Assembly (NCBI GenBank): GCA_002451695.1
Contig: DKDC01000037.1
Location: forward strand, 1 to 29,095
Length of the DNA: 29,095 nt
Source: Prevotellaceae bacterium UBA6858
GTDB taxonomy: Bacteria > Bacteroidota > Bacteroidia > Bacteroidales > Bacteroidaceae
Direction: 5' to 3'
This document shows, in pieces, positions 24,572 through 29,095 of this stretch. The notes beneath the pieces are model-generated. The model was given only the letters and a program-made list of their open reading frames with translations. It made no database searches and was not told where the DNA came from. Both the position numbers and the translations under genes were made by a program. Positions within the stretch are counted from its first letter, which is position 1. Each line of letters opens with the position of its first letter.

Positions 24572-26542
24572 TCAATCCCTGCTCCAGATGAAGCGGTAGT
24601 TGAAACGGCGGTTGGGGGCTGTGTCGCCGCCAAGCGCAAGCCCTATGGGCGACTTCATGTCTGCGGGGTTGTCGGCCCACTTGAAGTCGAAGGTTATCCT
24701 GTCGCCCTTCGCGCCTATCAGCTTGCGGGGGACGCTTACATAGTAGTCCTTGCCGTCAATGCGCGTCTCCACCTTTGCCACGGGCTTCCACGCCGCCGTG
24801 CTGTCGGGGGCGTTCCCGTTATATTTCAGAAGCCATCCGTCGGAGACCATATAGTCATAGCCCGCCCAGCCTGTGCCGCTGTTTTTGTCGGCATCTATGA
24901 AGAGCAGCATCCAGCCTGCAGGTTCGGGCTTGGTGAGGTTGTCGGCAGCCGACACGCGGAAAAGCACGTCCTTCCTGGTTACGCCAACCTTTGAAAGCAC
25001 AATGTCGTTGCGCCCGAGCTCGTCCTTGTAGTGCAAGCCCGAATATCCGTCGAAGTCGCGGTGGGCAATGTCGCCCTTGGTGTCGCGGTATTCGGTTTTC
25101 TCGTTTTCCCACGATGTGAAATAGCCGTGGTTTTCGGGAATTGCGCGCACGCCCTTGTACTTGCGTATGTTCGCCGCCATCTGCATATAATAGTTGTCGG
25201 TGAACCCGCCCTTCATCGGGCCTATGGTACGGTTGAACTCCTCGTTGTATTGGTCAACGAAGAAATAGTTGCTCCCCTTGCGGCGCATGAAGGTAACGGG
25301 CGGATCCTGCATATACTTTCCCGCCGACCACTCGTTCCAGTCGTTAAGGTAGATGAACGGCGGGTCTATGCTCAGAGCCTCGTCCCAGCGGTCCTGGAAG
25401 TATATGCCGTATGCCGTGGGGCGTTCCATCTTCTTGCCAAGTTCGGGCACGTATGTGGCAACCGGCAGGTCGTATTCGTTGAACTCCGGCTCGCCGGTGC
25501 TTGCCCGCCACGATTTGCCGATAAGCGACACGGGATGCTGCGCGGGGGTTACGGATATTTCCTCAATCTGCCCGTTGTGGCGCGAAGCGCGCTCGCGCGG
25601 GGTGAGGTCGAGCACGGGCTTGTCGCCGAGGTCAAGGCCGAAAGTCCAGTTGCCCTCCTTGCCTATGAAGCGCTTGCCGGCCCACTTGTAGTAGCCCCAC
25701 CACATGTTGCGCAGGCTGAAGAAGTCGAGAATGTATTTGGGATAGTACGAAATGCGCTCCTTTGTATATAGCGTGTCGCCGTAGTGCGGATTGTTCTTGT
25801 TGGTAACGGCGTCTGCGTCATACAGGAAGTTGGGCACAGGGTCGGGATGATAGCCGTTCGCATCGAAAGATGGGTCGGCGTTATATAGCAAAAGCGGCTT
25901 GCCGTCGCGGTAGTACCACAAATCCTTGTAGCGTCCGGGGCGGTAAACGCGCTCGAAAATCTCCTGTGCGCAGTATGTGGGAACTCCGTTGAACACCCAG
26001 AAACAGAACTTCGGCACTTTCTGCCCGCCGCTCTTCATCTCGTCGAGTATCTTGAACAGCTGCTCCCATTCGTCCCAGTATCTCACACTGTTGGTAACGT
26101 CGAGAATAAGCACGTCAACGCCCGCGTCTGCAAGGGCGGAGACATCATGACGTATCACGTAGGGGTCGGCCGAAAGGAAATATCCCATTTCAGGCTCACC
26201 CCAGTGATAACCGCCGTAAGCCCCCCAGTTCTTGCTGCTGCCGTCGAGGCGCGTGGCTGGGTCTTTCTCGAGAATTTTGGTAACATCGCCCATAAACGGC
26301 GGTCTGCCGGCATGAAGTCCTTTGGTGTGCCATGTTACATAGAACATTCCCACGTCCCTTTTCTTGTCGGTTTTTGTCGCACCTGTTTCCTTTTGCGTTG
26401 GCTGTATGCGCCCCGCGCCGTCTGTCCCCACCCATGTGTCGGGATATATGTCCCACGACAAATTTTCTTCGGTGTCCTGCGCCGCAGCCGGCAAAAGGGC
26501 GAGCGACAAAGCGGCAAGCGCGGCGGTGATTTTTATATTCAT
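24572..26542 (-). CDS. Secreted GH99-like protein, short paralogue
   Basis: A 656-residue exported protein with signal peptide MNIKITAALAALSLALLPAAA. It follows the first 667 residues of the downstream 1428-residue protein along its whole length. Shared motifs include WDIYPDTWVGTDGAGR (30-45), YHWGEPEMGYFLSADPYVIR (112-131), ADAGVDVLILDVTN (138-151), NMWWGY (279-284), SVTPAQHP (330-337), YLNDWNEWSAGKY (398-410) and DNYYMQMAANIRKYKG (449-464). The C-terminal part (about 480-656) is the CBM9/DOMON-like domain, ending APNRRFNYRFIW. The acidic residues of the DWNEW motif and of WGEPE are candidate catalytic residues by analogy with GH99-like barrels. It lies 102 bases after the GH20 gene with a terminator/promoter element between. 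Function probably hydrolysis or binding of host or fungal-type glycan; not proven. Confidence 0.75.
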   Translation of the reverse strand: MNIKITAALAALSLALLPAAAQDTEENLSWDIYPDTWVGTDGAGRIQPTQKETGATKTDKKRDVGMFYVTWHTKGLHAGRPPFMGDVTKILEKDPATRLDGSSKNWGAYGGYHWGEPEMGYFLSADPYVIRHDVSALADAGVDVLILDVTNSVRYWDEWEQLFKILDEMKSGGQKVPKFCFWVFNGVPTYCAQEIFERVYRPGRYKDLWYYRDGKPLLLYNADPSFDANGYHPDPVPNFLYDADAVTNKNNPHYGDTLYTKERISYYPKYILDFFSLRNMWWGYYKWAGKRFIGKEGNWTFGLDLGDKPVLDLTPRERASRHNGQIEEISVTPAQHPVSLIGKSWRASTGEPEFNEYDLPVATYVPELGKKMERPTAYGIYFQDRWDEALSIDPPFIYLNDWNEWSAGKYMQDPPVTFMRRKGSNYFFVDQYNEEFNRTIGPMKGGFTDNYYMQMAANIRKYKGVRAIPENHGYFTSWENEKTEYRDTKGDIAHRDFDGYSGLHYKDELGRNDIVLSKVGVTRKDVLFRVSAADNLTKPEPAGWMLLFIDADKNSGTGWAGYDYMVSDGWLLKYNGNAPDSTAAWKPVAKVETRIDGKDYYVSVPRKLIGAKGDRITFDFKWADNPADMKSPIGLALGGDTAPNRRFNYRFIWSRD

Positions 26543-26574
26543 GATTGTTTTCGGTTTTTAGTAGGACTTAAATC

Positions 26575-26614
26575 CAAAAATATCGGTCGCATCGCGGAGG
26601 ACACAACCGATATT
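26575..26614 (-). terminator. GH20 terminator overlapping a -7 box for the next gene
   Basis: On the minus strand, AATATCGGT (26606-26614) pairs with ACCGATATT (26579-26587), a perfect 9-bp stem with an 18-base loop and a T-run. The same T-run forms TATTTTTG (26575-26582), an exact TAnnTTTG box 32 bases before the ATG at 26542, with a TTG about 21 bases upstream as -33. The element may both end the GH20 transcript and start the next one. Confidence 0.65.
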
Positions 26615-26644
26615 ACCTTTATTCCTTTATTTGTTTCTCACTTG

Positions 26645-28264
26645 TTACTTTGCTGCTTCGGGAGTTCCCATGGAATATGAGGGCTGGCCCGTGAAATATC
26701 CCTTGCCCTGCCAAATCTTCTCCACCGGGGCCATGCGACGCACGAAGTCGGCGTAGTTCTTGTTCTCAACTTTTGTCCAGCCGCATTCGGCGTAGGCCGC
26801 AAGACGCGGGAAAGTCTGGAAGTAAACGCGTGCGTCGGTCGGAGTCCATTCGCCCCACATCTGGCAGCCGAGACCGAGGATTCTGGAATTCTCTTCGGGG
26901 GTGAGGTCTTCGAAATACGGGTTGAAGCTGTAGGCGTGGTCGAGCGAGATTGTGGGATAGCCGTAGTCGAGATAGGTGAACACTCGGTTAGAGTTCACAA
27001 GGCTGAAGCCTTTCTTGATGGCTTTCTTCGCAAGGTCGGTTGAGCCGTCCCAGAACTGCACCAACGCGCTCGGGTCAAGGCTTACTGCGGAATTTTCGCC
27101 GCGATTGGCCTCGCCGTGTACGTTGTCGCCGGTAATTTCGTTCCATCCGATAAGTTTCACGCCTTTCTTCTCAAGGAACTTCTGCAACTTGTTTATTGTG
27201 TAGAGCTGCATGTCGGGATAGGTGTGAAGACCGTTTTCCTTCATGAAGTTCTTTATTCTTTCGTTCTTTGTCCAGCGGGAATAGTTTGCCTCATCGCCGC
27301 CGATGTGCACTATTTTCGAGGGGAAAAGTTTCACAACCTGGCTGAGGGTGGCCTCGATGAATTTCCAGAACTCGGGGGCTGCAACGTCGTAGATTGCGGG
27401 ATCGGTGTCGTTGTCCCCCTTTGCCAGAAGCTCAGGATAAACGTGCGTGGCGGCGTAGCAGTGTCCGGGAACCTCAATCTCGGGAATGACGCGGATGCCC
27501 CTCTCGGCGCAATAGTTCACCACCTCCTTGATTTCCTCCTGAGTGTAGTAGGAGCGTTCGCGGTCGGGATAGGCCTCCTTCCACTTCTCCGCGCCCTGGA
27601 AGAAATGCGAGTGGTCGCTCAGCGAGCCTTCGCTCGTAAGTTTGGGATAGCCTTTTATCTCAATGCGCCAGCCCGGGTCGTCCACAAGATGCCAGTGGAA
27701 AGTGTTCATCTTGAGGCGCACCATCTCGTCCACCATGCGCTTCACCATTGCCATGCCGTGGAAGTGGCGGCTCTCGTCGAGCATATAAGCCCTCCAGCCG
27801 AACTCGGGCCAGTCGGTAATGGCGCACACGTTGGCTGTGAAGCCGCCGCCCTCGCTCTTCAGCATCTGGCGTATGCTTTCGATTGCGTAAATCGCGCCGC
27901 TGCGGTCGTCGGCAGTAACGGCAACTGCGGGCTTCTTCTTGTCGCTAACCTCGAGCTTGTAGCCCTCCTTGTGTCCCGCGCCCTTGCCCATGGTAATGGC
28001 GATGTCGGCCTTTGCCGCGCTGTTCACCATAACCGGGGTGATGCCTGCCTCCTTGAACTGTGCGCCAAGGTACGCGGCGGTGATTTTGGCTTTCTTGTCG
28101 ATATAGACTTTCGGGCTTGCCGGCACCGAAGCCTTGCCGGCCTGAAGCCTCACCACCTGCGGCTGGGGCACGATTGTAACCTGCGCGGCAACATGGCTTG
28201 CCGGCAATGTAAGTAGCGTTGCGGCAAATCCCGCCGCGAGCATCTTGCTTATTGTTCTTTTCAT
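26645..28264 (-). CDS. Secreted beta-N-acetylhexosaminidase (GH20)
   Basis: A 539-residue exported glycoside hydrolase that removes terminal GlcNAc or GalNAc from glycans by substrate-assisted catalysis. Signal peptide MKRTISKMLAAGFAATLLTLPASHVAA. The N-terminal GH20b-type domain (about 30-150) starts IVPQPQVV. The catalytic TIM barrel (about 153-500) shows MLDESRHF (substrate-binding R166), FHWHLVDDPGWRIEIKGYP, EIEVPGHCYA and the catalytic pair D324-E325 in HIGGDE. WGEWTPTD, near the C-terminus, is the usual active-site tryptophan region. All key residues are present. It is the first gene of the minus-strand glycan block and probably acts in the periplasm or at the surface. Confidence 0.93.
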   Translation of the reverse strand: MKRTISKMLAAGFAATLLTLPASHVAAQVTIVPQPQVVRLQAGKASVPASPKVYIDKKAKITAAYLGAQFKEAGITPVMVNSAAKADIAITMGKGAGHKEGYKLEVSDKKKPAVAVTADDRSGAIYAIESIRQMLKSEGGGFTANVCAITDWPEFGWRAYMLDESRHFHGMAMVKRMVDEMVRLKMNTFHWHLVDDPGWRIEIKGYPKLTSEGSLSDHSHFFQGAEKWKEAYPDRERSYYTQEEIKEVVNYCAERGIRVIPEIEVPGHCYAATHVYPELLAKGDNDTDPAIYDVAAPEFWKFIEATLSQVVKLFPSKIVHIGGDEANYSRWTKNERIKNFMKENGLHTYPDMQLYTINKLQKFLEKKGVKLIGWNEITGDNVHGEANRGENSAVSLDPSALVQFWDGSTDLAKKAIKKGFSLVNSNRVFTYLDYGYPTISLDHAYSFNPYFEDLTPEENSRILGLGCQMWGEWTPTDARVYFQTFPRLAAYAECGWTKVENKNYADFVRRMAPVEKIWQGKGYFTGQPSYSMGTPEAAK

Positions 28265-28321
28265 ATAAAGTGATATGTTTGTTTATTGTTTTCTTGGCAA
28301 CGTATAGTTTGCTTGCAACTG

Positions 28322-28338
28322 CAAATATAGCAAATATA
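28322..28338 (-). promoter_or_regulatory. Twin -7-like boxes upstream of GH20
   Basis: Two copies of TATATTTG on the minus strand (28322-28329 and 28331-28338), nine bases apart. The nearer lies 57 bases before the GH20 ATG. Both match TAnnTTTG; which is used cannot be told. Confidence 0.5.
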
Positions 28339-28523
28339 TGTTTGTTTTGCACGGCATTTGCTTTCAAAATGGCCGCCGTTCCATAAATTGCGCGCCCCGC
28401 CGCACGTATCCGCACGGATTGGCACTGTTTCATGGCATGACCGCCCGGGAGGCGCGGCGCCGCATTCACCCCTCCTTACGGCATAATCACCATTTTGCAA
28501 ATGGTTATACCCACTTTAAGGTA

Positions 28524-28554
28524 TTGCGGGCAGAACCGGGTATGCCTACCTTTG
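28524..28554 (+). promoter_or_regulatory. Predicted plus-strand promoter in the 28.3-29.1 kb gap
   Basis: TTG (28524-28526), 20-base spacer, then TACCTTTG (28547-28554), an exact -7 match. It faces away from GH20 and has no protein gene downstream within 160 bases, only a structured stretch ending in a terminator. Confidence 0.5.
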
Positions 28555-28561
28555 CATCCGA

Positions 28562-28719
28562 TAAATCGATGTTTCATAGCGGATGCGCCAGTTCCCATGG
28601 AAAAGGTGTCAGTTCCACGCCGCGAGGCGGTAAATCCGCGCTAAGATTTAATTGTTATGTATCTTGTTCGAAAAGGGAGATGTCATGCAGCGTGAAAGCC
28701 ATGATGTCTCTTCTTTTTT
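28562..28719 (+). ncRNA. Candidate small RNA, about 158 nt
   Basis: Bounded by the promoter at 28524-28554 and the terminator hairpin at 28677-28719. Internal dyads: TGGAA/TTCCA (about 28599-28618), CCGC-GAG-GCGG followed by GCGG-TAAAT-CCGC (sharing an arm, so mutually exclusive), and TAAATC/GATTTA. The 77-codon reading frame through it (MFHSGCASSHGKG onward) has no recognisable domain and runs through the terminator, so I favour a non-coding RNA. Ends are inferred, not measured. Confidence 0.4.
28677..28719 (+). terminator. Intrinsic terminator of the plus-strand small RNA
   Basis: GAGATGTCATG (28677-28687) pairs with CATGATGTCTC (28700-28710): an 11-bp RNA stem with two G-U pairs, 12-base loop, then TTCTTTTTT. 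Confidence 0.65.
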
Positions 28720-28767
28720 GTGCCATATCGCAGGGGGTAATTTCGGGATTTTCGGGCGCGAAAAGGC

Positions 28768-28830
28768 AAAAAAAATGGGGTACCGCCGTACCCCAATCTT
28801 GTTAACCTTAAATCTAATACTATGAAAAAC
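28768..28830 (-). ncRNA. Candidate small RNA, about 63 nt, with perfect promoter and terminator
   Basis: On the minus strand the promoter at 28837-28867 is followed by a short A/T-rich leader (TTAGATTTAAGGTTAACAA) and then an 8-bp stem TGGGGTAC/GTACCCCA with loop GGCG, followed by eight Ts (28768-28775). No start codon and reading frame of useful length fits. Similar short leaders seem familiar from other Bacteroidales intergenic regions, but I cannot verify that here. It could be a stand-alone sRNA or an attenuated leader; GH20 lies 500 bases further on. Confidence 0.6.
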
Positions 28831-28836
28831 ACACGG

Positions 28837-28867
28837 CAAAGATACGCAGACCACAATTACCGGCAAA
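28837..28867 (-). promoter_or_regulatory. Consensus promoter of the minus-strand small RNA
   Basis: TTTG (28864-28867), 19-base spacer, TATCTTTG (28837-28844) on the minus strand: exact -33 and -7 boxes with ideal spacing. It is one of the two best promoters in the window, with that at 7159-7189. Confidence 0.8.
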
Positions 28868-29033
28868 CACTCCTGCAAAAAATATCGTCCGTTTTAGGCT
28901 TTTTTATGATTGCGGCGCAATAAAGCCCAATGGTTTTAACAGAAATATACGCGGACGCGGGACAATAGACTTTTGAAATTCGTACAGGATTGTGCGTTCT
29001 TGGCATATTAGCTAACATAACCGTTGCCAGAGT

Positions 29034-29095
29034 ACGCCCCTACAAATGGCGCAAAGCAAAAGCCGCGAAAATTACATTTGATGCAGGAAAAACTA
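29034..29095 (-). repeat. Dispersed 21-bp-unit element, copy 7 (cut by window edge)
   Basis: On the minus strand: partial third unit (29082-29095), full fourth unit (29061-29081), then a tail TTTGCTTTGCGCC and ATTTGTAGGGGCGT matching copies 2 and 4. The head and first units lie beyond the window. Confidence 0.8.

Noticed and set aside
27116..28216. Plus-strand open frame opposite GH20
   Set aside because: GH20 has all its catalytic motifs; the antisense frame has none.
28665..28690. Possible tRNA T-loop (GTTCGAAA)
   Set aside because: No acceptor, D or anticodon stems could be fitted around it.
28562..28719. FMN riboswitch
   Set aside because: Only a short GGCGGTAAATCCGCG-like string and a GTGAAAG string resemble it; the conserved multi-helix core and a downstream riboflavin gene are missing, and ribF here lies 13 kb away.
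28338..28805. 155-codon plus-strand frame in the gap after GH20
   Set aside because: No domain, no signal peptide, crosses a promoter and a terminator-like hairpin. Kept only as the background of a candidate small RNA.

Overview
The window reads as a chromosomal segment of a Bacteroidales bacterium. This rests on: TonB receptors with STN and carboxypeptidase-regulatory-like domains; a DUF4974-type anti-sigma factor; PCMD, calycin-like and FAS1 secreted proteins; lipoproteins with acidic residues after the lipobox cysteine; no Shine-Dalgarno sites; and repeated TAnnTTTG (-7) promoter boxes. A gut lineage such as Muribaculaceae is plausible but not proven. I see no tRNA, rRNA, transposase, CRISPR array or phage genes.

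Layout. 0.1-3.2 kb: a Zn-ribbon NUDIX hydrolase (-), then a secreted sialidase-fold protein (+) and miaB (+). 3.6-7.1 kb: a three-gene minus-strand envelope operon (surface-type PCMD lipoprotein, small outer-membrane beta-barrel, secreted calycin-like/PCMD protein). 7.3-8.3 kb: cysK (-) with its own terminator. 9.0-11.1 kb: an orphan FAS1 lipoprotein (+). 11.2-15.4 kb: a plus-strand cluster of a P-type ATPase, a HAD hydrolase and ribF. 15.9-19.6 kb: an ECF sigma factor, a small membrane anti-sigma and an STN-bearing TonB-dependent receptor, which together look like a cell-surface signalling cassette, closed by a strong terminator. 20-28.3 kb: a minus-strand glycan-degradation block with a GH20 hexosaminidase and two tandem paralogous GH99-like secreted proteins. 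28.3-29.1 kb: no convincing protein gene, but two predicted short transcripts on opposite strands, each with promoter and terminator.

Two things stand out. First, the P-type ATPase is full length and open, but essentially every catalytic motif is altered (DKTGT, TGES, PEGL, TGD, GDGxND), so it looks like a pseudoenzyme sitting in an otherwise normal operon. Second, seven copies (two cut by the window edges) of a composite intergenic element recur about every 3-7 kb in both orientations. Each complete copy has four units of exactly 21 bp with phased T-tracts, a conserved head, and in some copies a GC-rich tail that is a perfect 23-bp palindrome in one case. I know no name for this element.
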